From assembly GCA_000697665.1 (NCBI GenBank), contig KL197731.1:272563-336562 (forward strand): a stretch of DNA of 64,000 nucleotides. Reading direction: 5' to 3'. The notes beneath the pieces were generated by a model. The model ran no database searches, had not been told where the DNA came from, and saw only the letters and a list, made by a program, of their open reading frames with translations. The stretch's first letter is position 1. Each line of letters opens with the position of its first letter. Below are positions 11,202 through 22,174 of this stretch, in pieces. This DNA is from Jaapia argillacea MUCL 33604 (taxonomy: Eukaryota > Basidiomycota > Agaricomycetes > Jaapiales > Jaapiaceae). A program made the position numbers and the translations under genes.

Positions 11202-13552
11202 ATGTCCTCAGCGATGCCATCTCCAGCAGTCCCGGAGCTCAACGTCGGCGGCACCTTGGGTGCGCTGCTTGTTGGCGGTTTAATCACATACTCGTGGGTA
11301 TTCAGTTGGTTGCGGAGACTCTACTACGACGAAATTGATGTTGTATCTGTTCAGGTTGTATGGTATGACGTGCACTCAAACGTATGTGTACTATCAGCGG
11401 CAGCGGAGTCAACATGACCGAATATCCTTGAGACTGCTGGTATGTCACTGGCGTTGGCATTTCATGCACCAAGAATCTGGTAGCTGACGACTTACCACGC
11501 TGCTCTAGGTACTGGCTCTCTGGTGAGTCCCCATTAGACGTTCATTATCGTTCACTGATAGTCCACAAAGGTTCCTGGACACCTTCGATACTATCATTAA
11601 CGGCCACCTTCTTTATCATTACCTTGTCACCAATTATCTCAACCCTATCGCTTTGGCCTTTCCCGTTTGGTAAGTTCATCCTGTTCATAGACTCTGTTGT
11701 CTCGTTGATGACCGGAACTTCCTCAGGAGCATCATTGTAGGCAATTTTGTTTCTGTCCCAATGTTTGCGATCAGTAATGGAATCTTCTTCTCCATTGGTC
11801 CAGCTACACGTAGCCGTAACAGTAAGCATCAGCTATACGATCTAAATTTGTTTGTCTTGACTTATGATGTTCTAGTCGATTACTGACTTCGTCGTTCGAC
11901 TGTACGCCCATGCCCATTCACCACTCTCATACGCCGATACTCACCTTTTGTCTCTCTAGGATGTATGCTCGGCGGATTCTGAAATGTCAGTTTTTCAAGC
12001 CAGCACCTCTGCCTTGATTCACTGACCTTCTTCAACATCAGTGAGCAAAAGCTATGCGCTTTCGGGTGTAGTCGTTAGTATATTACAATATCTTCGACTG
12101 ACAAGTAGCTGACACGGGGGGTTCAGGTTGCAGTCACATTGCTTGATCTAGGTAAGCTAGGCCATCATCTTGATTCTCCAGATCCCCCTACCCGTGTGAT
12201 TTCTTACCGTCCTCGATAGTTTGTGGCTTGAGTGAGTAATATTTCCCACCCGAAGATGCCCATTTGCTAACCCGTCCTAACCACTAGTAATCACGGTGAA
12301 AGCGTATGTCAAGTCAACACAATCACCACGCTTCCTTCACGACACCATTCACTAGATTCCGCGTCGGAACATGGTCCCAGCTACATTCAATTTCAGCAAG
12401 TAACTCGTTGCATCTTGCAATCTTGTGTCTTACCTCTTCCTGGCTCAGTCTCTGTTCTATATCAATTTTGCCGCGGGCACGGCGGGAGATGCATATGTGG
12501 CCGCCGTCCTTTCCTACTTCTTGCATCAGTCTCGCACTGGATTCCAGAGGTGCGTCCATTATCGCGACGTGTAGAGATTCAGGCTAGACTTAGTGTGCCA
12601 GAACGGATTCCCTGATCAATGTCCTTACGATGTACACCATCAACACCGGTGAGATCCCTGTCCCTGCCATATCCTAGCACTGGGCTGACCCGTCGTTCCT
12701 CAGGATTGCTGACTGCGTGAGTTCATTGTTTTGCCATTGCAACATAACCTTGGCCTCGACTGAGTTTTTCTGGCTAGGATCGATGCGGCAGCTGGGATGA
12801 TCACCGTAAGGAGTTTCTGATGATCTTGACCGTCCACCTCGCTGACGAGATAAATACAGTACATCGTCATGCCAAGTAATACTCGCTTCTTCGGCTGGAT
12901 TAAAGCATACACTAACACCCAGCTCCAGACAACTTTGTGTTTATCGCGTTCTATCTCAACTTGAGCAAGCGTGAGATACAGGATTCCCTTCGCCTATCTC
13001 GACCTTGCTGACATACATTCCAAGTCTACGTGAACTCGTACTTAGCATCGTCAGTGCTCCCCCACCCCTTTCTCGAACAATCATCCAATGAATCACTCCC
13101 TTAGCCTCAATGCACGAGAAGGCCTCCGCGAGCGAAGCTTCAACACGGGACTAGTCTCAATCCAATTGTCCAAATTCAGCAATAACACAGGCTCTAGCGG
13201 CAACGATGTCGAAGCCCCCTCACAGTCCCAATCCGGGCAAGATAGTGGAGTGGAGGTCAAGAGAAGCCGTAGCGTAGGACGCATTCAAAGCCCAGAACCT
13301 CTTTCTATCCACGTAGAGACCACTGTGGATAGAACCGTCGAATTCCAAAGGGTATATCGCACAGAGTTAGTTCCTTCATCCAATTCCGCTATTCGAGTTC
13401 CTGACATCGATGCCCAGTGGAAAACATCCTTATTCGGCCAAGCCGCAACCCTGGGCCTGAGTCCCTTCCTAATATTGTCGATTGATGAAGAAGGCACCAT
13501 GGGAGATGGGCGTCGTAGTGCTAGAAGTCCCTTTCCCCTTGCACGGTGCTGA
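11202..13552 (+). CDS. DUF6534-type seven-helix membrane protein
   Basis: Multi-pass membrane protein of the DUF6534 family, abundant in Agaricomycetes and of unknown function. ATG 11202 gives MSSAMPSPAVPELNVGGTLG, then helix 1 (ALLVGGLITYS). After a 60-bp intron ending gttcag comes LYGMTCTQTYVYYQRQ, then FLDTFDTIINGHLLYHYLVT and NYLNPIALAFPVWSIIVGNF, all strongly family-like. The last helix is followed by SKLYVNSYLASLNARE, a conserved end-of-core motif made by joining three exons (after 12960, about 13020-13045 and 13107 on). The C-terminal ~145 residues are Ser-rich and presumably cytosolic. The middle (11820-12920) consists of several exons of only 20-80 bp whose limits I could not fix. 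Stop TGA 13550-13552. Confidence 0.78.
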
Positions 13553-13925
13553 ATGTCGAACAAAATGTCAATCTTCCATTCATGAGATCTGGATCTCATA
13601 TTCTGTCTCCATAGATTGTGTACCGCTGTCATTACCTGCTATTCGCTGATGTATGTACCTCAAAATGATTGCTTTGTGTAGAATGTAAAAATTGTTTGAT
13701 CTTTCGCAGTCAATGAAATTTTTAAACTATCCCATGTATCCAATGAGTTCAGTTAGACCTATTGACCAAAGTAAGGACGACAGCATGAAGATAATGGCAC
13801 AATTCGTTACAGCATCCACAAAAGGAGCACATTGTACAGTACAAACATGGGAGCACATGGTACATAATCTACAGGGAACCGACGCGGCTCCAGCTCATAA
13901 CAGAATCATTAATTCGCAAACAACC

Positions 13926-15361
13926 TCATCTCGCGGTAGCGCTACCATAGTTCGAGATGAACCTGCCTTTCCTCGGGCTCGGGGTCAATGGAATCTGCTC
14001 GTCCAAGGCATCATAGTCATCTTCTCTAGCGTTGACCATAAAGTCCTCTTCGCCTCTAAGGTCCTCCCCGTCAGGGTCGAGATACATATCGGCTTGAGCC
14101 CATTCGACGAGGGTGTGTTCTCCGACTCGGAAGTTGTGGATGCGGTATCTTTTCATTAGTTTTAGCACTGCGCGGCGAAGCAAGATGGGTGGGCGGTAAA
14201 CGAGGTAGAATAGTGAGAGCACGGCGGCGCTGAGGACAGGGGTAGATTAGCAGTGTTCGTTACTGAAAGATGGGGGGAAATAAAGACCTGGAAAGGAAGA
14301 GGATTGTGAAAGAGGAGAAGCGACGACTATTTGGCGAGGAAGGTGGAGGATTGGCGAATTGATCGTCCTCGGGTTGGGTCTCTTGTGGGGGGGATTCTGG
14401 TTCTGGTTTGGCTGGCTCTGGCTCTGGCTCGGGAGCAGGCTCTGGTGGGGGCGGAGGGGCTGTCGATGTTGCAGGAGGGTCTTCCGCGAGAGCCTTCCCA
14501 CAAGCATGCTGCGTCGCCCAAGTGAATGTATGCGTGCCGTTCCAACTCCATGAGTACTTGGGACTCGAAGGCTAGAAAATCGAAGGGTTAGAAGTGGAGG
14601 CGTCGATGGGAACAACGAGAAAAACGACGAACCTCTTCAACTTTATGATCACAGATGAAGTTGAAAAGCGCCTTGTGAGGCTTATCAACATAATATCCGC
14701 CGTGCAAACGGAGATTCAGAGCAGCTGAGGTTGATGGTAGTTAAAACTAGGGCATTGACTGGTTGGACGAATCACACGAACGATGGCGATCCTCCGTCTT
14801 CCCTAGCTCAGCAGTGGCGTTCAGTCCTGACCAATAACCAAGATCTTTGTCCAATTTGAGCGACCCCGCAACAGGAATGACCTGCAATATCCGTGGGGGC
14901 TCAGAACGGTGTTCCGGTCGTCGGTTGTATGCTTTAATTGTTGGTGATGGGTCAACTCGGCATTGCCGACGGAGGATGGATCACTCACTCATTAGACATA
15001 TCCATGTACCATCCGGACACTGGCCGAAGGGTGTAATCCCTCAATAGACAATTCCGCACGCGAGCCACAAATCCAGACTCACCTGCTCATGCTCCGGCAA
15101 ACTCTCGTTCGTCTTCAAAGCCCCTCCCAGGGCGATTCTATATTCAGTCCTGGTAATCGTCGGGGGCGTTTTCTGACCGAAAGCGACCACAATGGGCTTA
15201 TCGTCGTGCTGCGGTGTGAAAATAGGACACAAGTCATACTCGTGGGCGTCAAGTGTAAAACGGCAGTCTTTCGTCAACGATCGGAGTGAATGTGTCTTGG
15301 CAGATGCTGCGACTGTCCAGAAGGCAAACAGCAGCAGCACAGCAAATGTCATCGAAATCAT
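13926..15361 (-). CDS. ATG27: Autophagy-related protein 27 (type I membrane protein, MRH lumenal domain)
   Basis: Atg27 is a type I membrane protein that cycles Atg9 vesicles for autophagosome formation. Here ATG (complement of 15359-15361) opens a signal peptide MISMTFAVLLLFAFWTVAAS. The lumenal mannose-6-phosphate-receptor-like domain includes CRFTLDAHEYDLCPIF, CPDGTWICLM, EPPRILQVIPVAGS, LHGGYYVDKPHKALFNFICD and YSWSWNGTHTFTWATQHACG. Its six Cys suit three disulphides. A Pro/Glu-rich stalk (around 14360-14480) precedes one transmembrane helix, VLSLFYLVYRPPILL, and a cytosolic tail of about 75 residues ending in SNYGSATAR. At least five introns. The exon order and cysteine pattern make the family clear. 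The tail lacks an obvious C-terminal YxxPhi like that of yeast Atg27. Confidence 0.85.
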
Positions 15362-16172
15362 GGCGACAGTGCAAAATCACTGCACACCTGGTAAAAGGGA
15401 GGTAGCAGGATCGTGGAAGGGTTTTGGGCCGTCTGCCCCATCATGACTTCACTAATATGGGTGACTGAGTGAACGTGCCCACGAAATCGAAGACTGGCTC
15501 CTGGGGCCAGATATTGTTAGATTTAACCTCCTATCGAGCCAACGTAAACGGAAGGCGGTTCGCTGAATTCCTGTGCCCTTGCACCCTCAACTTTGTACAA
15601 GCTACTGATCATCTCTTTCGTGTTCTTGGACGGTGGTGCAGGTGGAGCCACCCCATACCCGAAAGCAGTAGGGCCAAGGGGTGGTCAGCAGACTTTTCGG
15701 GGGTTTGCGGAACGAGAAAAACGAGGCGAGCCTCCACAAAATCCAATGCGGGGCCAAGGTCATCGGAGGTAAGAGCCAAAATTCCAACGCCTGGATTGCA
15801 GCAACGGCATAGCGATAAGGCTCGGCTGCAGGGTTGGCTAGCTGCGGATCGACGGGGAGCTCACAAGGATTCAGGGAGACGAGTGAGTGAATCGACCTCA
15901 AAACAATAGCAGTAGAATATATTTTGTGATAGCAATCAGTGCGCAAGGTCACCCCCAATCACCAGCAAAAACAGTATGCAAATGCAGTGGGTAACATATC
16001 TACTCGAACGTAGTCCATTAGTGAAGGCAGACACACATTTTAATCCAAGTCCCCAAAACAACCCAACAAACCCGATACTTATTAGTCCACAAAGCCACAG
16101 CATACGAGGCTTAATCTTCCAGCAACCAAGCCTCGCACCACAACAACCAACGAGGGGTATCCACTACGAAAC
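15362..16172. other. Intergenic region with an unassigned open frame
   Basis: About 0.8 kb between the ATG27 start and the bestrophin stop. A 118-codon frame on the minus strand (15602-15958) has stretches that look coding (LANPAAEPYRYAVAAIQALE), but a 146-codon frame overlaps it on the plus strand and neither resembles a known family. At most one is real, possibly as an exon of a larger gene. The ATG27 promoter must lie in the left part. Confidence 0.35.
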
Positions 16173-18350
16173 TTAATCCCGAGACTCGAGGGACAGAGCT
16201 TGTTGCATCTGGCCAGTACCCCTGCGGACCCATTCCTCTGGCGTGACGCGTGGCTCCTTTGCCCATCGCTGGGAAAGGGCGAATGCGAGATCGTTAGAGG
16301 GGGCGAAGGCCCAGCGATAGGGATCGGGTGCTGGGGTGGCGGTGATCGCGCGGAGTTCATTGCCTATGAGAGAGATCGACTGTCAGTTCGATGCTAGTGA
16401 TGGAGAGGAAGGGGCTTACGGATGATATTGTGGGTGAAGTGATCCATGTTCTGCAGGCAAGGTCAGCTCAAATCGCTCTGGGAGGTAACATACGGGACGT
16501 ACAAGATCATTCTTGTCATAGCCTGAGTGATAAAATCCAACATCAGTATCATCCTATTTGGGGAGCCACGATCCTCAAAACTCACCGAAAGGATCTGTAA
16601 CACGAAATTCAGTTATGGTCTTCCACAAAGGGGTCCGAAGAATGTTACTCACTCTCAATCTCTTCACCAGCAACCAAGAAACCAAAGAAGATGAAAGTCT
16701 ACATCCAAACAATCCGGTTTCAAGTCAGTCACAACTCCATTCATGAAACAAACGACCTCACCAAGAGAGCAGTTGCAGGGATAGTCAACCATTTCAGCGT
16801 GTTCCAAATTTGGAAGGGCTACAGAACGAAAGCATCATCTCAGCCAAAGGGTAATGGAAGTCAGGAGAGTGGAGTGCAACGTACGAGCAACAAACAGTAG
16901 ACGGCGGTGACGACCCACAAGTGGATGGAGTACGAGAATGGGATGGGAGTGGTGAGAATCCTCTCAAGACCAGTCAAAGCATCCACAAGTTGGTTCAGGG
17001 CGGCCAAAAGTGCATCTAACAAGAGCAGCAATCGAGTCAAATATGAAAACTTTCTGATGAGAGGGACATACTGGTGGTAGGAGCGTCGAGGGCCTTGCGA
17101 TTCTGGAGAGCAGCGATGTACGAGCTCTATATCAATCATCAGCAACCCACTTCAGACATTAAATGAGGGATGAAAAGGTGACATACGAGGTAAAGCGAAA
17201 TCTCCAAAGGAATATTGTGCGACTCGCTCGACCTCAACTGAGCCCTCAACCTAGCAGCCTTCCTTCCTTTCACATCCTTACCCTTCTTCGTCAACAATTT
17301 CACCAACAACGAGAAGGGGAACAAATCGAACAAGTGATACTTTGGTGGCATCCTCGCGGGCAAAAGGTAACTCTCGTCACCGAGATTGGCCAGTGCCTTT
17401 TCGGGGTCGGCGCCAGCTTCAGCAAAGGCTTGAGAACGGGGAGAGACGGGTGGGTGAGCGAAGGAGGTCTTGCGGTCACGATCTGGTTGGTTGGTGGAGA
17501 CACGGTGGAGGAGGGCGGGGGGTGCGTCTGCAGAAACATCTTCGGTTATTTTGCCGTTCGAGGTATCCGAACCATCCGAATCTTCGGAAGCATGGAGATT
17601 GGCTTGGGAAGGTAGACCGGCAGGGAGCGCGTAAGGGGGAAGGAACTTGACGAGGTGATACAAGTCGACGTAGTAGATCCCATCTTCGCCTCGGAGGTAG
17701 TGCTTGACTGATATAGCGTAGGCCTCAAGAAGGTTTACAACAGTTTTCTTCTCGATCAGGACTCTGGCTTTCTTTTCTGCGTCGGTTTCGCCTGGTCCAC
17801 CGATCGCCTGGGATTCTAGATAGAGCAAAATTCAAAATGAGACGGAAAGTTGAGTAAACATGGTGAAGGACGATTGTTTGGAGAACGTACCAGGCACATG
17901 GAACCAAACAGTCCTGGCAAAAGTCCTGCTCCCCAAGACAATCTGGGACCAGAGACGCCTCCCCTCATTATATCTTTCGAAACTGGACGTGGTCCTGTAC
18001 GAGATGACGAAACCCAAAACAGTACCAATTCTACCCATCGATGAAAAGTCAGATGAGGTCGCAGGCCACAATAAAGCAGCACTTACACGGTAAGGAGTGT
18101 AGGTTGAATAGACAAGTTTTTTACGTTATGGGAGATGAGGGCGATGGCAGTAGCCCATGCGGAGAAGAATGCGATGATATGCCAGCATCTGAAGAGGGCG
18201 GTGGCAAGTATAGCTTGCAAGCCGGAGCGCAAAGTACCCCTATAATCCCGATGAGTATGACTAGACGACCGTACAGACAAACGCGAGGACTACTTACTGT
18301 CTGGCAGCGAATGGATCGATAGAGTTGGCGGAAGATGGTCCCTGATCCAT
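16173..18350 (-). CDS. Bestrophin-like (UPF0187) anion channel family protein
   Basis: Fungal member of the bestrophin/UPF0187 family, expected to form a chloride- or anion-permeable channel. ATG (complement of 18348-18350) gives MDQGPSSANSIDPFAARQ. Then come GTLRSGLQAILATALFRCWH with helix IIAFFSAWATAIALIS, and the family core LGFVISYRTTSSFERYNEGR followed by LWSQIVLGSRTFARTVWFHV. A long hydrophilic insert (about 17330-17600) lies between AYAISVKHYLRGEDGIYY and the PPKYHLFDLFPFS region. The C-terminal part has TPIPFSYSIHLWVVTAVYCL, IPATALVSFIFFGFLVAGEE, then IENPFGYDKNDL, the acidic gate-associated motif of the family. At least eight introns. Stop TAA is the complement of 16173-16175. Confidence 0.88.
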
Positions 18351-19930
18351 GGCGTCCAGAAAAACGAAAGAACAGGGGACGATGCGGGCACAGACAGAAA
18401 GAAAGTGAGCAAAATGAGGAGAATAAAAGGAAAGAATGGGGGTTCGCAACGTCTTGATTGCTGACCTTTTTTTGGCTCTTCCTGATCGGGTTCCGATCAG
18501 ATCCATCGAGTCGCCCCGTCATGTATGTAAACGGTTGCTGGGCGATGCTGACAGCCGGGGAAGTGGAGGTAAAACTTGAACACAAAGTGCGGCTTAGCCT
18601 GCTGGGTTGGTAGAAAAGGAGTGAAGGAGGGCGTTGTTGCTTAAGTTCATACTCAGCTCTGCGTGATCCCTCCCAGCGCTGGACAAGGTTCGGCTCATGA
18701 TAACAACGATACCAATTGATGGTCACTGGCAACGATTTGATAGTTCTAGTTCAGATCTGGATTAAGGGTCAGATTAGGGTTGGTCGTTACGGGTTACTCG
18801 GCCGTAATGGCTCCCGGTCTTGGCAGGGAAAACAACACATCTCGGAGACTATCTCGGACGGTAAAGACCTTATGCTCCGTGAAACGTGCCCTGGACCCTG
18901 TTCTTGGCAGACAACAGCCAAATATTTTACTCCACCCTTCATTCTTGGCAAGCTGCCGCCCAAGAATCGCATGTTGTAGTTCGCTACGATGCTCACAAAG
19001 TCTCATTCCATCACCTCATTGATTACCGCCCATTGACATGTGTTCTCTGGTCCCAGCACAGCCAACGGTATCTTTCACAAACATGCCTTGATCTCTTTAT
19101 TGGGTTCTGCCTCGTTCTGTCACCGAGAACGCCACTGCCATGGTCGCTTATTGGGGCCCAAGGGGTTCACGGGTTATCGGTATGCAACCCCACCTGGAGC
19201 CATCGAGACAAGGATGCGCCATCATCTATGTATACTGGCTTAGCAAACCTCCATTCCCTTCGCTGATGTGATCCTTCTTTTCACAGTGGAAATTTGGAAC
19301 CGCAACAACAACCTCCGACCACGCATCGAATATGTCATACCTTCGCAGTGCCGCATTCTGATCGAGCGTACACACCCACAAATTGTAAGATGGTCACACG
19401 ACCACCACCACAGACCGTTATTGCTGAACGCTGAGGTCCGAGGGGAAGACTCGAGTCGATGTAGACTGCCGCGCTATTAGCTTATGTTGAGAAAGTCGAG
19501 GTGAGTCGAAATACCCAGTGGAGGGCGATACGATAGCGAGAGCAACTGGCACCGTTCACCCGAGATACCCGAGTCGAGCGAAGTGAAATGATCATAAACC
19601 CGAAGATGGCCGTCGGTAGTCAGCCACAAGGGTGTAATGTAAGATGGAGCACTGAAGGCAGTAGCTCCCAGTGCCCGTTTGAACCAGTTTCTGCTTGCTC
19701 GTCTGCGTCTGTCGATCCAAGGCAAACTCCCACCACCGAATCAGAGGTGTTTATATACACTGACATCGACTCCAAATCGACTCCGGGACAAGTCATCTTG
19801 CCCAACTCTCGTTTAAACTCGCCTATCCCCAGACCTGATGTAAATTACCCTCTGCAGCCCGCCAGTTAGCGACTAATCAATACATGCATGCTCACTCCTC
19901 CGCACGGTGTTAACAAGATTTGTGATCCCG
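18351..19930. other. Intergenic region, no supported gene
   Basis: About 1.6 kb upstream of the bestrophin gene and downstream of F-box copy 1. Several overlapping open frames of 60-126 codons occur on both strands (for example 18886-19266 plus), none with family features. Two telomere-like hexamers near 18763-18780 are too few to mean anything. I see no RNA gene. Confidence 0.45.
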
Positions 19931-21600
19931 TTAAGAACCTAGCTTTATGGGTCCTATCGAGGATGCTCCAACTGCCCGATCCCTGTGAACCTGCTCCAGC
20001 CCATATATGTTCTCAAAATCCCGCCAACATTCATCGACGAGCTCCCAACTTCTCATGGAGTCGGAAGAGGTGTCGGCGGTAGCATGGAAATCCTGAAGGT
20101 AAGGAAAAATATGTTTGAGCAGGTAGGCCGTTTGAGGTGCTGATTCCACTGATTTGTTGGAACAGATCCATAACCTGGTCAACCCATGAGAAAGGGCAGG
20201 AACTTCATCGATAGGGGGTAGTTTTGACGCATCAATGGGGATTTCGAGGCTTTCCAAGGTCGAACACCCGCGTGCAAATGCGACGAGGGAGCGAAAAGTC
20301 GGGGAGGGATGTGCCTGGTCCCAAACTGCGATGTGAAGCTTTGTAAGGTTGGGGAAAGCTGAGGCCATGGCTTCGCAATCGTCATCCGTCAAAGACCGCG
20401 CAAGATCGACGAACATAAAGTTGTCGGGTGCCAATTCGAAGTATAGGGACTTCATATGTTTCATTGTCCGTAACGAGCGGAAGAATGGCGTTAGGTCCAA
20501 AACTGAGCCTCCGGTCAGTTCAGTGAGTAATGCAGCGTAGCGCAGCTCCTGAAGATGACGAAACCTCGACGTCGCCTGAACCCAGCACGCCCGACAATCA
20601 GCGACCGTTCCACGAGGCGAAATGTGAAGCGAATGCAACTGCGGGATAGCTAGCAGCCGCCAAATCTGAATCGCAGAATTCGATGAGACTTTCCCCGCGA
20701 GTTTGAGTACACGCAAGGACGGTATCGCCACTTCGCCCACGTCCTCCTCCGGGCTGTACCCTTCTTCCACGTACAAGGTGAGAGAGTGGAGATTCTTGAG
20801 GTGTCGGAGCTGAGGGAAGAATTGGGAAGTGTTGGCGGTGTGTAGATAAAGATTGCGGAGATGACGGAACTTTCCGATGCATGACAGTGCAAGGTCGAGG
20901 TCGATGTGAAGGCTAAGACCCTCCAAACCACCACCATCCTTTTGGGCCGCACTGACGGCATCAAGGAAAGGAGCGAAGGTCGAATCGGACCAGGACAAAG
21001 ATTCCCGTTTCTCATTCAAAGACTCATCTCCAGGAGATGAATGTTCAACTGACAAGGTCAATTGTCGCAAGGCGTGAGATATGAACATGTAGGGCGCTGT
21101 TGTTGCATGTGTAGACCGATCTGCCAGGCTGAAGGAGAGGCTGCGGAGTGATGGGAAGAGTGGCTCGCCCGATGATAGGTGCATGAGATAAACTGTAAGT
21201 GATGGGTGGATTTCACCGGAAAAAGAAAGTCCACGAATATGTTTTGCATACAGTTTGAACCGTTCAAAGCGGTTGCGGAAGGCCAATACTTGGTCGCTGG
21301 AGGTCAAGGGTTGCAAGCGCTGAGAGAATTATTCGGACATGTCAAGGAACATCATGATCCATGTCGAGATGAACATACGTAGACTCCTTCCTGAGTGCGC
21401 TCGACTGGAAGAAGGTTATCCAACCATCTCCTGCTGCGGTAACAATCACGCCAGAGGACATCTATGGCTGGTTCGTGCCAAGTTTTGCAACATCGAGCAC
21501 AGGAAGCGAGGGCGTTTCTTCCGCCAGGCCAATGCCATTGTAACACCTCAAATATCTCCAAGAGGAGGTCGACATTCTGCAAAACAGTATGAGAAGCCAC
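19931..21600 (-). CDS. F-box protein, copy 1 (start codon ATG replaced by GTG)
   Basis: Basidiomycete F-box protein with an LRR-like C-terminal body, a likely SCF ubiquitin-ligase adaptor. Exon 1 holds the F-box (VLQNVDLLLEIFEVLQ, ALASCARCCKTWHEPAIDVL). A 59-bp intron (gtatgt...ctctcag) joins GVY to RLQPLTSSDQVLAFRNRFER. The rest, about 460 residues, has repeated leucine-rich strands (IGKFRHLRNLYLHT, LRHLKNLHSLTLYV). About 70% identical by eye to copy 2 at 52352-54015. The codon aligned to copy 2's ATG is GTG here (complement of 21598-21600), and exon 1 has no other in-frame ATG, so the real start may lie in an unseen upstream exon or the copy may be poorly translated. Stop is the complement of 19931-19933. 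The calpain copy 1 stop lies 574 bp upstream. Confidence 0.78.
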
Positions 21601-21740
21601 GATAGGACCAAGGTGGAAAATCCAGATGGCGACAGCCTGAAGGAAATATTGGCCGAGGGCAAGATGTGGCTCAGCCTGACTCCTCCGTGGCGATGACTCG
21701 GATTACTGGAACACTGTGCAAGACGTTACGAAAATCCAGA

Positions 21741-21765
21741 AGATCAGATCAGATCAGATCAGATC
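21741..21765. repeat. (AGATC)5 microsatellite
   Basis: Five perfect AGATC units in the 5' flank of F-box copy 1. The equivalent flank of copy 2 (about 54150-54165) is alignable on both sides but has no such run, so the expansion followed the duplication. Confidence 0.9.
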
Positions 21766-22174
21766 ATTGGGATGCCGTTATCCTGTGTTATCGCGCGACG
21801 AGTGATGGTGACCCCGGGACCCGTAAAGCTGACGATGAGCTACCCCGAGAGGTATAGGTGTTCTAATTCTATTGTGGATTTATGGTGGCTGCCGAGTCCG
21901 GAGCTGGGAGTTGACGATACGTATCGCAGAGTGGGTTGTTGGATGTGTCCTATTTCACGACTTTTGTATTTTTCGCGTATTAGCCAATTGCAACCGCTTC
22001 GCTGGACGGTGCCACAGGATAGCATGGGAGCTCCCGTCACGAATCAGCAAGTTGATGAAGCCAAGCAGGTCGCCAACTTAGGGTCACGCAACAGGTGGTT
22101 TCAAATGCACGAGAATGTCATCCCTTTCAAAAATATATGGTGGTGGGTGCATACAAAGTCACGAAGACTTGAGA

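Noticed and set aside
18755-18785. Telomere-like TTAAGGG and TTAGGG motifs
   Set aside because: Only two imperfect hexamers, not a repeat run; expected by chance.
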